Shown here piece by piece: positions 51,117 through 59,104 of a stretch of DNA of 64,000 bases (positions are counted from its first letter, which is position 1; each line of letters starts with the position of its first letter). Made by a program: the position numbers and the translations under genes. This DNA is from Flavobacterium sp. CG_23.5 (lineage in GTDB: Bacteria; Bacteroidota; Bacteroidia; Flavobacteriales; Flavobacteriaceae): NCBI RefSeq assembly GCF_017875765.1, contig NZ_JAGGNA010000001.1, positions 1,949,001-2,013,000 on the forward strand, read 5' to 3'. Below the pieces are notes generated by a model. That model was not told the DNA's origin. It did no database searches and saw only the letters and a program-made list of their open reading frames with translations.

Positions 51117-51151
51117 TTGAAAAAATATTTATTCTATTTTTTGTACTTTTG
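51117..51151 (+). promoter_or_regulatory. promoter of the M20 dipeptidase gene
   Basis: TTG (51117-51119), 24-bp spacer (slightly long), TACTTTTG (51144-51151), 20 nt before the start codon. It diverges from the tRNA-Leu promoter. Confidence 0.6.
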
Positions 51152-51171
51152 AAACTATAAAATTTAAATCC

Positions 51172-52560
51172 ATGGAAAATATAAAATCGTATGTTCAACA
51201 ACATAAAGATCGTTTCATTACCGAATTAATCGAATTATTAAAAATCCCATCCGTTAGTGCTGACACGGCTTATTCTCAAGATGTTATCGATTCGGCCGCA
51301 GCTGTAAAAGCCAGTCTGGAAAAAGCAGGATGCGATTTTGTTGAAATTTGCGATACTCCGGGATATCCAATTGTGTATGGTGAAAAAATTATTGATCCAA
51401 CCTTGCCTACGGTGTTAGTTTACGGTCATTATGACGTTCAACCTGCAGATCCAATCGAACTTTGGACTTCTCCACCATTCGAACCTGTCATTAAAAAAAC
51501 AGATATTCATCCCGAAGGCGCCATTTTTGCTCGCGGTGCTTGTGATGATAAAGGCCAAATGTACATGCATGTAAAAGCATTAGAATATATGGTCCAAAGC
51601 AATACCTTGCCTTGCAACGTAAAATTCATGATTGAAGGCGAAGAAGAAGTGGGTTCTAAGAGTTTGAGTTGGTTTGTGGAACGCAACCAAGAAAAGCTGA
51701 AAAACGATGTGATTTTAATTTCTGACACCGGAATGATTTCAAATCAACAACCATCCATCACTACAGGATTACGTGGATTAAGTTATGTAGAAGTAGAAGT
51801 TACGGGACCAAACCGTGATTTACATTCTGGACTATATGGCGGAGCCGTTGCCAATCCGATAAATGTTCTGGCAAAAATGATTGCTTCGCTTCACGACGAA
51901 GACAATCACATTACCATTCCTGGCTTTTATGATAATGTTCAAGAATTATCTCTTGAAGAAAGAGCCGAAATGGCAAAAGCCCCTTTCAAATTAGAAGACT
52001 ATAAAAAAGCACTAGAGTTAAACGATATTTATGGTGAAAAAGGCTATTTAACCAACGAAAGAAACTCCATACGTCCAACACTTGATGTCAATGGAATTTG
52101 GGGTGGATACACTGGAGAAGGTGCTAAAACAGTTATTGCAAGCAAAGCTTTCGCTAAAATTTCGATGCGTTTAGTTCCAAATCAAGATTGGGAACAAATC
52201 ACCGAATTATTCACTAAACATTTCCTCAGTATTGCTCCTGCAGGCGTTACCGTAAAAGTAAAACCGCATCACGGCGGACAAGGTTACGTGACTCCAATTG
52301 ACAGCATTGGATACAAAGCGGCGAACATGGCCTATACAGAAACCTTTGGTGTGCCTGCCATTCCTGTTCGTTCAGGGGGAAGTATTCCTATTGTTGCCTT
52401 ATTCGAAAAAGAACTGAAAAGTAAAACTATTTTGATGGGATTTGGTTTGGATAGCGATGCGATTCACTCGCCAAATGAACATTTCGGAATTTTCAATTAT
52501 TTGAAAGGAATCGAAACTATCCCATTGTTTTATAAATATTTCGTAGAACTTTCGAAATAA
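51172..52560 (+). CDS. M20 family dipeptidase
   Basis: A 462-residue di-zinc metallopeptidase. Metal-site blocks are VLVYGHYDVQPADPIELWTSPPF in outline (His and first Asp), FARGACDDKGQMYMH (bridging Asp), FMIEGEEEVGSKSL (catalytic Glu-Glu) and ISDTGMI; the C-terminal His lies in GFGLDSDAIHSPNEHF. A dimerisation/lid domain occupies about residues 195-350. No signal peptide, so it acts in the cytoplasm on dipeptides (CNDP/PepV-like group). It stands alone, with its own promoter and terminator. Confidence 0.94.
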   Translation: MENIKSYVQQHKDRFITELIELLKIPSVSADTAYSQDVIDSAAAVKASLEKAGCDFVEICDTPGYPIVYGEKIIDPTLPTVLVYGHYDVQPADPIELWTSPPFEPVIKKTDIHPEGAIFARGACDDKGQMYMHVKALEYMVQSNTLPCNVKFMIEGEEEVGSKSLSWFVERNQEKLKNDVILISDTGMISNQQPSITTGLRGLSYVEVEVTGPNRDLHSGLYGGAVANPINVLAKMIASLHDEDNHITIPGFYDNVQELSLEERAEMAKAPFKLEDYKKALELNDIYGEKGYLTNERNSIRPTLDVNGIWGGYTGEGAKTVIASKAFAKISMRLVPNQDWEQITELFTKHFLSIAPAGVTVKVKPHHGGQGYVTPIDSIGYKAANMAYTETFGVPAIPVRSGGSIPIVALFEKELKSKTILMGFGLDSDAIHSPNEHFGIFNYLKGIETIPLFYKYFVELSK

Positions 52561-52641
52561 TATTTCTCATTCCGTCCGTTCGAGTTTTTTTGAGAAGAGC
52601 AACGGAACAAAAAAGTATCGAGAACCCTTTTCAAAATAAAT

Positions 52642-52679
52642 AATCCGTTCCTTCTACATAGAGTGAACGGATTTTTTTT
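52642..52679 (+). terminator. terminator after the M20 dipeptidase gene
   Basis: AATCCGTTC and GAACGGATT form a stem with a 14-nt loop, followed by eight T. Confidence 0.85.
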
Positions 52680-52737
52680 GGGCGTTACCTCGTTTCAGAA
52701 ATATCTCGTTCAATAAAAACTTCTGTTTAGAAACAAG

Positions 52738-52830
52738 GTCGGGCTATTCGCTCTATCTTTTGTTCCAATTTTATTTGCTTCGCTAGCCCTTTCTATTGTC
52801 ACAAAAGGATGCCGCTGCTATCCCTAACGC
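52738..52830 (-). ncRNA. structured RNA motif, possibly flavo-1-like (copy 2)
   Basis: Read on the minus strand it has GATAGCAGCGGCATCCTTTT, an insert, then AAAAGATAGAGCGAATAGCC and CGAC. The blocks CGGCATCCTTTT and AAAAGATAnAG match copy 1 at 45719-45800 in order and spacing logic. The middle hairpin is replaced by a longer GGGCTAGC-containing segment. No minus-strand gene follows closely, so it may be a free-standing RNA or a repeat. Confidence 0.55.
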
Positions 52831-52877
52831 GCTAACTAAGAAATAAATACTTCCAAATCAAAATCTTTAAAAAAAAT

Positions 52878-52907
52878 TTGTTTTTTAAAGATTTTGCTCT
52901 ACATTTG
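52878..52907 (+). promoter_or_regulatory. promoter of the MORN lipoprotein-BlaI-M56 operon
   Basis: TTG (52878-52880), 19-bp spacer, TACATTTG (52900-52907). A full match to the Bacteroidota promoter, 27 nt before the first start codon. Confidence 0.8.
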
Positions 52908-52911
52908 TAGA
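52898..52911. promoter_or_regulatory. BlaI/CopY-type operator on the promoter
   Basis: TCTACA-TT-TGTAGA, a perfect dyad containing TACANNTGTA, the known CopY operator core and close to BlaI/MecI sites. It overlaps the -7 element, so binding would block transcription. A half-like TTTGTAGA follows about 14 nt later (52924-52931). The regulator encoded two genes on is the obvious ligand. Confidence 0.75.
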
Positions 52912-52933
52912 ACAATGTTTTAATTTGTAGAAT

Positions 52934-53359
52934 ATGAAAATGCAAAATCTTTATAAAATTGTCCTCCTTATAATATGTATAAGCCTAACTAGCTGTAAAG
53001 TCAATCAAACTAAAAATGGATTCAAAACGGGTAAATGGATTCAAACGAAAAAATTCATGAATATCGAATCCACTGCAACAGGAAGATACAAAAAAGGAAA
53101 TAAGATTGGAACTTGGAAAGAGTTCATGAGCGATAGATTACTTTCAAAAGAAAAATATAAAAAAAACAGTTGCCATATAATCAAATATCACAATACTGGA
53201 CAAATTCAACAAATAGGTGTTTCAAACAAAGCCATGATAAATTCAAAGATAGAATGGCTACCCACAGGAGAATGGAAATTTTATGACTCCGAAGGGATTT
53301 TACTCGGAACCAAGATCTATGAAAAAGGTATACCAATTCAAGAAATTTATACAAAATAA
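52934..53359 (+). CDS. small MORN/YwqK-like lipoprotein
   Basis: A 141-residue lipoprotein: lipobox LTSC (Cys21; the second ATG, at 52940, gives Cys19). The mature part has MORN-type repeats (GFKTGKWIQT; GRYKKGNKIGTWKEF; LPTGEWKFYDSEG), the pattern of the YwqK antitoxin-like family. It starts the operon that continues with BlaI (11 nt) and M56. The family name derives from a toxin-antitoxin pair in Bacillus; nothing toxin-like is adjacent here. It may report envelope state to the M56 protease, but this is speculation. Confidence 0.75.
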   Translation: MKMQNLYKIVLLIICISLTSCKVNQTKNGFKTGKWIQTKKFMNIESTATGRYKKGNKIGTWKEFMSDRLLSKEKYKKNSCHIIKYHNTGQIQQIGVSNKAMINSKIEWLPTGEWKFYDSEGILLGTKIYEKGIPIQEIYTK

Positions 53360-53370
53360 AAAAAATAAAT

Positions 53371-53745
53371 ATGCTACAACTAACTAACTCCGAAGAACAA
53401 CTGATGGAACATCTTTGGCAACTAGAAAAAGCTTTCATGAAGGATTTGCTCGAAGCATTCCCGGATCCAAAACCCAAAACCACAACCGTTGCCACACTTT
53501 TAAAAAGAATGATTGACAAAAAATTCGTTGCCTACAATGAATTTGGAAACTCTCGGGAATATTATCCTTTGGTCAAAAAAACGGATTATTTCTCGAAACA
53601 CGTCAACGGATTGATTAGTAATTTCTTTAATAATTCGGCATCACAATTTGCTTCTTTCTTTACCACCGAAACCAATTTGTCAGAAAGAGAATTGGAAGAA
53701 CTCAGAAAAATAATAGATAGTGAAATTCAAAAAAAGAAAAAATGA
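53371..53745 (+). CDS. BlaI/MecI/CopY family transcriptional repressor
   Basis: A 124-residue winged-helix repressor: TNSEEQLMEHLWQLEKAFMKDLLEAFPDPKPKTTTVATLLKRMIDKKFV in outline, with the recognition helix TTTVATLLKRM (about 47-57) and the wing YNEFGNSREYYPLV. A helical C-terminal dimerisation part includes LSERELEELRKII. It should bind the dyad at 52898-52911 and be inactivated through the M56 protease encoded next, with which it overlaps by 4 nt (ATGA). Confidence 0.93.
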   Translation: MLQLTNSEEQLMEHLWQLEKAFMKDLLEAFPDPKPKTTTVATLLKRMIDKKFVAYNEFGNSREYYPLVKKTDYFSKHVNGLISNFFNNSASQFASFFTTETNLSERELEELRKIIDSEIQKKKK

Positions 53746-55244
53746 TAGACTTTCTAATTAAATTAACCATTACCTTATTCGTATTACTGGCAGTGTATTA
53801 TTTGTTTTTGGAAAAAGAAAAAATGCACCTATTCAACAGGTTTTACTTGTTGTTCAGTCTAGTATTTTCATTTGTAGTTCCGTTCATTACAATAGAAGTG
53901 ATTCAGGAAATAGCGAAAAGTACAGCTGTTCCTGCAAACATTCAAGTACTACAGGGAAGCACACAAATAGTTGAAGAAACAAACTATTTACCCATAGCAT
54001 TATGGAGTTTGTATGCTTTAGTAACACTGATTTTGGCAATCCGTTTTATTAGCAACGTCATCAAGATTTCGGCAAAAATGAAGTCGAATTCACCAATTGC
54101 TTATAAAAACGCCAAATTGATTTTGGTGCCTGAAAAAACACTGCCGCATACTTTCCTCAACTCTATTTTCATCAACGAAACGGATTATAATAATCGAAAT
54201 ATTGAAGCGGAATTATATACCCATGAATTGACGCATGTTACTCAAAAACACACTTTAGACATTTTGTTTATAGAAATCATCAAAACGATATTTTGGTTCA
54301 ACCCTATTTTTATTTTTTACAAGAAAGCTATACAGCTCAATCACGAATTTCTTGCTGATGAGAAAGTAGTCACATCCTATAAAAACGTTCCGTTTTACCA
54401 ATCTTTATTACTATCGAAAGCAAACGAGAACCAACCTTTTTACCTGGCCAGTAATTTGAATTATTTAATAACTAAAAAACGATTACTTATGATGACAAAA
54501 ACCACCTCCACAACGAGAGCATTAGTAAAGAAGGGACTTCTAATTCCTTTATTGACTGTATTAGTATTTTCACTCTGCACAAAAGTAGTAGCTCAAGAAA
54601 AAAAAGTAGTAAAGGCTGAGCAGACGAAGACTCAACTTACCGGAATGGAAAAGTATTTTGAAAATACCATTTTCAAAATCAAGGATAAAAATGGAACAAT
54701 TGTATCCGAAAAAAAATTCAACGAGCTTACCAATCTAGAGAAAAAAAATGTTCCGCCTCCTCCACCTCCAGCAACAAGTAAGCAGGATAAAAATCTCAAA
54801 GAAGCAAAAGGACCAACGTCAGTTGAATTGAGTATTTATAACAAAGGAGATGACAAGGCTTACAAAGTACAGGACGCTAAAACGGTCTCCCCTGAAAAAG
54901 TAAGGACTAATCAAAGTCAAACTGTTTACGATATCGCTGGACTAACAGAAAAACCAGAATTTCCGGGCGGGATAGTTGAATTCTATAAATTTGTAGGCGA
55001 AAATTTCCAAATTTCTAAAGAAGCGTCAGCTAACAAAATAAAAGGAAAAGTATACATCACTTTCATAGTAGAAAAAGACGGGAGCATAACAGATACAAAA
55101 ATCTTAAGAGACATTGGCTTTAACACAGGCGAAGAAGCAGAAAGAGTGATACGCTTGAGCCCAAAATGGATTCCCGGTAAAATGAATGAGGAACCAGTTA
55201 GAACCATGTATAGTTTACCTATAACCGTTCAAACGGCTAAATAG
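53742..55244 (+). CDS. M56 (BlaR1-like) membrane metallopeptidase with C-terminal TonB domain
   Basis: A 500-residue protein. N-terminal membrane helices (about 1-120) are followed by the zinc protease motif HELTH (H161-H165) in a cytoplasmic-side loop and NHEFLADEKV (third ligand region). Another helix at about 265-285 leads to a proline-rich linker (VPPPPPPATS, about 331-340). The C-terminus (about 405-500) is a TonB-like domain (GKVYITFIVEKDGSITDTKI ... LSPKWIPG, split). The BlaR1 family cleaves BlaI on signal. Here the periplasmic sensor is replaced by a TonB-CTD, which in Bacteroidota may touch peptidoglycan or outer-membrane partners. Confidence 0.9.
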   Translation: MIDFLIKLTITLFVLLAVYYLFLEKEKMHLFNRFYLLFSLVFSFVVPFITIEVIQEIAKSTAVPANIQVLQGSTQIVEETNYLPIALWSLYALVTLILAIRFISNVIKISAKMKSNSPIAYKNAKLILVPEKTLPHTFLNSIFINETDYNNRNIEAELYTHELTHVTQKHTLDILFIEIIKTIFWFNPIFIFYKKAIQLNHEFLADEKVVTSYKNVPFYQSLLLSKANENQPFYLASNLNYLITKKRLLMMTKTTSTTRALVKKGLLIPLLTVLVFSLCTKVVAQEKKVVKAEQTKTQLTGMEKYFENTIFKIKDKNGTIVSEKKFNELTNLEKKNVPPPPPPATSKQDKNLKEAKGPTSVELSIYNKGDDKAYKVQDAKTVSPEKVRTNQSQTVYDIAGLTEKPEFPGGIVEFYKFVGENFQISKEASANKIKGKVYITFIVEKDGSITDTKILRDIGFNTGEEAERVIRLSPKWIPGKMNEEPVRTMYSLPITVQTAK

Positions 55245-55258
55245 ATTTTAAAACAACA

Positions 55259-55283
55259 AATCCGCTTCATTACGAAGCGGATT
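55259..55283. terminator. bidirectional terminator between convergent genes
   Basis: AATCCGCTT-CATTAC-GAAGCGGATT hairpin between the M56 gene and the saccharopine dehydrogenase-like gene. Confidence 0.75.
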
Positions 55284-55308
55284 CATTGAACTACAATCTA
55301 AAAAACTA

Positions 55309-56679
55309 TTAACTAAAATTTTTTATCGGGTTATAACCCAAATATGGCATGGCTTGTTCCTTGAAAACAACACCATATTCTTCTAACTCTTTCAAAATGG
55401 GCACATACACTTCTTTACGAATAGGAAGTTGTACGCCTGGGGTTGTAATCTCACCATTTAAAATCAGCAATGTTGCCATGGCAACCGGCAAACCGACTGT
55501 TTTTGCCATTGCAGTATACGTTTGGTCTTCGCCAATACAGACCATTTTGGAGTCGATTTGTCTTTTCACACCATCTAATTCATATCCGAATTTATGATAC
55601 ATCACTATCATATCTTTATCTTCGGGTTGTAGTGTCCAACTATCATTCAATATTTTTTCCAGTATTTGTGCCGGAGTGGCATTTTTTAGTCCCACAATTT
55701 TTTTGCTGTTGAATAAATCTAATTCTACTAATTTATCCCACATAATGTCGTCCTGATCTATTTTGAGAATCAAACGCACTTTTATTTCAACGGAATCCGT
55801 AGGATGATACGGCAAGAAGGAATTTACGAATTTACGATAGCTCATGTGCTCGGAATCTTCCATAACATAACTGTCATCCGTCATTCCCAATTGCACAAAC
55901 ATATTCCAAGCTTTGGAAAAACCTACCCGACGAATTGTACCTCTATATAAAGTAAGAACATCATCTAACCCATAAACACTTCTGTATTTTAAGGAATCTC
56001 TATTGGAATACGCTTCAAATCTACCATAGTCTTCTACTTCAAGAAATTCAGTTCTTCTAAACAGATTACAATACGGTATGTATTTATAAGCTCCTTCCTG
56101 AATAAACTTGGCAGCACCGCCTTGTCCGGCAAGAACAACGTTACGAGGCGCCCAGGTAAATTTATAATTCCAAAGATTTGTATCAGATTCTGGCGCAACT
56201 AGACCACCACAAAAAGATTCAAACAAAAGCATTTTCCCGCCTTTATCACCAATTTCATCAATAATTTTCATGGCGCTCATGTGATCTATTCCAGGATCCA
56301 AACCAATCTCATTCATGAAAATAAGATTATTTTCTTTGGCAGCTGCATCTAATTCTTGCATGGCATCACTCACATAGGAAGCCGTAACCATGCTCTTTTT
56401 ATAAACAATACAATCTCTGGCAACCTCAATATGCAAATGCGCAGGCAACATCGAGATAACAATATCTGCTTTTTGAATCGCTTCTTTCCTTTGATTTTCA
56501 TCAAAAATATTTAGGTCAATAGGAGTCGCATTGGGGTGATTATTGGTTTTCTTTTGGGCTAATGTCATCGATAAGTCACCAATAATAAGGTGCAAATTCT
56601 CTTTTTCAGATTTACTTAGAAGATATTGAATCAACGATGACGCTGATCTTCCTGCCCCAATGATAAGTATTGTTCTCAT
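55309..56679 (-). CDS. saccharopine dehydrogenase family protein
   Basis: The start at 56679 (MRTILIIGAGRSASSLIQYL) puts the Rossmann motif at the N-terminus; an upstream ATG at 56739 would add a cysteine-rich, unlike-family extension. 456 residues: NAD(P)-binding IIGAGRSASS, ADIVISMLPAHLHIEVARDC (split), EIGLDPGIDHMSAM, which is the saccharopine reductase signature, and a C-terminal domain with PVAMATLLILNGEI. It acts in lysine degradation/biosynthesis-type chemistry (Lys9-like). The substrate is not certain because bacterial homologues vary. It is monocistronic. Confidence 0.88.
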   Translation of the reverse strand: MRTILIIGAGRSASSLIQYLLSKSEKENLHLIIGDLSMTLAQKKTNNHPNATPIDLNIFDENQRKEAIQKADIVISMLPAHLHIEVARDCIVYKKSMVTASYVSDAMQELDAAAKENNLIFMNEIGLDPGIDHMSAMKIIDEIGDKGGKMLLFESFCGGLVAPESDTNLWNYKFTWAPRNVVLAGQGGAAKFIQEGAYKYIPYCNLFRRTEFLEVEDYGRFEAYSNRDSLKYRSVYGLDDVLTLYRGTIRRVGFSKAWNMFVQLGMTDDSYVMEDSEHMSYRKFVNSFLPYHPTDSVEIKVRLILKIDQDDIMWDKLVELDLFNSKKIVGLKNATPAQILEKILNDSWTLQPEDKDMIVMYHKFGYELDGVKRQIDSKMVCIGEDQTYTAMAKTVGLPVAMATLLILNGEITTPGVQLPIRKEVYVPILKELEEYGVVFKEQAMPYLGYNPIKNFS

Positions 56680-56854
56680 TTTTCTATAATTATAACACAA
56701 ACATACAAAATTGTTGTATTTATAACAAATAGCAAACATTAAAACTTAATTTTTTTTCTAAAAAAGAAAAACTAACACTAAAAAAAGAAAATATAGCAAT
56801 CAAACTCCAAAAAAAGTATCAACCAATATTCTTTCAATTTAGATAGCAATGAGA

Positions 56855-56862
56855 TACTTTTG
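56855..56862 (+). promoter_or_regulatory. -7 element of the DUF423 gene
   Basis: TACTTTTG, 23 nt before the start codon; no TTG at the canonical distance. Confidence 0.45.
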
Positions 56863-56885
56863 CAATTAAAATAGAACAAAAAAAA

Positions 56886-57272
56886 ATGGACAAAAAAATA
56901 ATTTCAACCGGAGCAATTTTTGGAATGATAGCGATAATTCTAGGTGCTTTTGGTGCACATGCCCTAAAAAAAGTACTGTCTGTAGAGCAACTTTCCACTT
57001 TTGAGACTGGAGTACGCTATCAAATGTACCATGCGCTATTTTTATTATTTACTGGACTAATGACAGACTTGTCTCAAAAAACGAAGAAAACTATCTATAA
57101 TTTGGTGCTTTTTGGTGTTATTTTATTCTCAGGATCTATTTATTTATTGGCCACAAATACACTTACTTCTTTTGATTTTAAAGCGATTGGTTTTGTGACT
57201 CCAATCGGTGGACTCTTATTAATACTGGCTTGGGGGATATTATTTATTAATATAATCAAGAAAAAACAATAA
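56886..57272 (+). CDS. DUF423 membrane protein
   Basis: A 128-residue protein with four hydrophobic helices. The N-terminus IISTGAIFGMIAIILGAFGAHALKKVL (in outline) with GAFGAHALK, and FETGVRYQMYHALFLL with YQMYHAL, are the family signatures (YgdD-like). The C-terminal helix carries TPIGGLLLILAWGILF. The function of DUF423 is unknown. It precedes pckA by 80 nt in the same direction but each has its own -7 box. Confidence 0.9.
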   Translation: MDKKIISTGAIFGMIAIILGAFGAHALKKVLSVEQLSTFETGVRYQMYHALFLLFTGLMTDLSQKTKKTIYNLVLFGVILFSGSIYLLATNTLTSFDFKAIGFVTPIGGLLLILAWGILFINIIKKKQ

Positions 57273-57309
57273 AACCACGATAATTAAATCCTATCTAAAA
57301 TATAAGTTC

Positions 57310-57317
57310 TACTTTTG
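57310..57317 (+). promoter_or_regulatory. -7 element of pckA
   Basis: TACTTTTG, 35 nt before the start codon; no TTG partner at the usual spacing. Confidence 0.45.
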
Positions 57318-57352
57318 CAGTCGATAAATTAAACTTCACAATACATAATTTT

Positions 57353-58954
57353 ATGAATAATAACACACCGTTTACGCAATCGATTTCGCTAGAAGACATA
57401 GGAATTGAAAACGCAAAGATTCATTACCAATTATCAGCCAACGAATTACACGAAAAGACAATTGCATTAGGTCAAGGAATTGAAATTTCGAACGGCGCTT
57501 TAGCAGTTAACACTGGCGAATATACTGGACGCTCTCCTCAGGATCGATTTATTGTCAAAGACAGCATTACTGAGAACCAAGTTTGGTGGGGAAAAGTAAA
57601 CATTCCGTTTGAACCTAAAGCATTTGATGCTTTATATAAAAAAGTTACGGATTATTTATCAAATAAGGAAGTTTACGTAAGAGATTCTTATGTATGTGCT
57701 GATCCTAATTACAGATTAAATGTTAGAGTGGTTACAGAAACTCCTTGGGCAAATTTATTCTGTTTCAATATGTTTTTGAGACCTGAATTAGAAGAACTTG
57801 AAAACTTTACAGCAGAATGGACTTTGCTATGTGTTCCTAGTTTCATGGCAGATCCTGCCGTTGACGGAACCCGTCAAAGTAACTTTGCTATTTTAGATTT
57901 CACTAAAAAAATAGTTCTGATTGGTGGAACTGGATATACCGGGGAAATGAAAAAAGGAATTTTTTCTGCTTTGAATTTCATTTTACCTGTTTTCAAAAAT
58001 ACATTACCTATGCACTGTAGTGCTAATGTAGGTGAAAAAGGAGATACAGCTATTTTCTTTGGATTATCAGGAACCGGAAAAACAACTTTATCTGCAGATC
58101 CAAACAGAAAATTAATTGGAGACGATGAACACGGTTGGACTAATGAAAATACCGTTTTCAATTTTGAAGGAGGTTGTTATGCAAAAGTCATCAATCTTTC
58201 CGAAGAAAATGAACCAGATATCTTTAGAGCCATAAAAAAAGGCGCAATTTTAGAGAATGTAATTATAAACAATGACACGAATGAAGTTGATTATGAGGAC
58301 GTTTCAATCACACAAAACACCCGCGTAAGTTATCCTATTTACCATATTGATAATATCCAACCCGGTTCTATTGGGAAAAATCCTAAAAATATATTTTTCT
58401 TAACTGCCGATTCTTTCGGGATATTACCTCCTATTTCGAGACTAACTCCTGGACAAGCGGCTTATCACTTTATTTCAGGATACACGGCAAAAGTGGCAGG
58501 AACAGAAGCTGGTATTACGGAGCCTCAACCTAATTTTTCTGCTTGTTTTGGCGCACCGTTTATGCCTTTGCATCCAACAAAATACGCTGAAATGCTAAGC
58601 AAAAAAATAAAAGACGCTAATGTAAAAGTTTGGTTAATCAATACCGGATGGACTGGTGGACCTTACGGAACAGGAAGCAGAATGAAACTAAAATACACTC
58701 GTGCAATGATTACTGCTGCGTTAAACGGAGAATTGGATGATGTGGACTATGAAAATCACGAAGTTTTTGGAATTGCAAAACCACAATCTTGCCCAAATGT
58801 ACCCACTGAAATATTAAATCCAAGAAATACTTGGGAAGATCCTGAGTTGTATGATATAAAAGCGGTCGAATTAGCTCAAAAATTTAAAGCCAATTTCGCC
58901 AAGTTTGAAGAGTTTGCTAATGCCGAAATTATGGCAGGAGCTCCCTTAGCTTAA
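57353..58954 (+). CDS. pckA: phosphoenolpyruvate carboxykinase (ATP)
   Basis: A 533-residue gluconeogenic enzyme converting oxaloacetate and ATP to PEP. The motif order is GEYTGRSPQDRFIV (about 52-65), GGTGYTGEMKKGIF with the catalytic lysine, the ATP P-loop FGLSGTGKTTLSADP (about 236-250), the metal site DDEHGWT, and the C-terminal GWTGGPYGTGSRMKL. All hallmark residues are present. It would be needed for growth on the organic acids handled by the 8185-19114 cluster. A strong terminator follows. Confidence 0.97.
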   Translation: MNNNTPFTQSISLEDIGIENAKIHYQLSANELHEKTIALGQGIEISNGALAVNTGEYTGRSPQDRFIVKDSITENQVWWGKVNIPFEPKAFDALYKKVTDYLSNKEVYVRDSYVCADPNYRLNVRVVTETPWANLFCFNMFLRPELEELENFTAEWTLLCVPSFMADPAVDGTRQSNFAILDFTKKIVLIGGTGYTGEMKKGIFSALNFILPVFKNTLPMHCSANVGEKGDTAIFFGLSGTGKTTLSADPNRKLIGDDEHGWTNENTVFNFEGGCYAKVINLSEENEPDIFRAIKKGAILENVIINNDTNEVDYEDVSITQNTRVSYPIYHIDNIQPGSIGKNPKNIFFLTADSFGILPPISRLTPGQAAYHFISGYTAKVAGTEAGITEPQPNFSACFGAPFMPLHPTKYAEMLSKKIKDANVKVWLINTGWTGGPYGTGSRMKLKYTRAMITAALNGELDDVDYENHEVFGIAKPQSCPNVPTEILNPRNTWEDPELYDIKAVELAQKFKANFAKFEEFANAEIMAGAPLA

Positions 58955-58974
58955 GTTAATTTTAATTCAAAAAC

Positions 58975-59008
58975 AAAAAGAGCTGTTCGTAATGAACAGC
59001 TCTTTTTA
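58975..59008 (+). terminator. terminator of pckA
   Basis: AAAAAGAGCTGTTC-GTAAT-GAACAGCTCTTTTT: perfect stem and T-run. Confidence 0.92.
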
Positions 59009-59071
59009 TATAGTAGAAAAAGCTAATTAAAATCATATCAACTATTTATACCATTATTTGTTTTTTGGCGT

Positions 59072-59079
59072 TAAATTTG
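59072..59079 (+). promoter_or_regulatory. -7 element of the DUF4407 gene
   Basis: TAAATTTG, 25 nt before the start codon. The only nearby TTG elements are too close. Confidence 0.4.
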
Positions 59080-59104
59080 CAAGCATCAATCAAAATCATC
59101 AATC

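Noticed and set aside
55309..56739. Longer start at 56739 for the saccharopine dehydrogenase-like gene
   Set aside because: The extra 20 residues (rich in C and Y) precede the Rossmann motif and are unlike the family. The ATG at 56679 fits.
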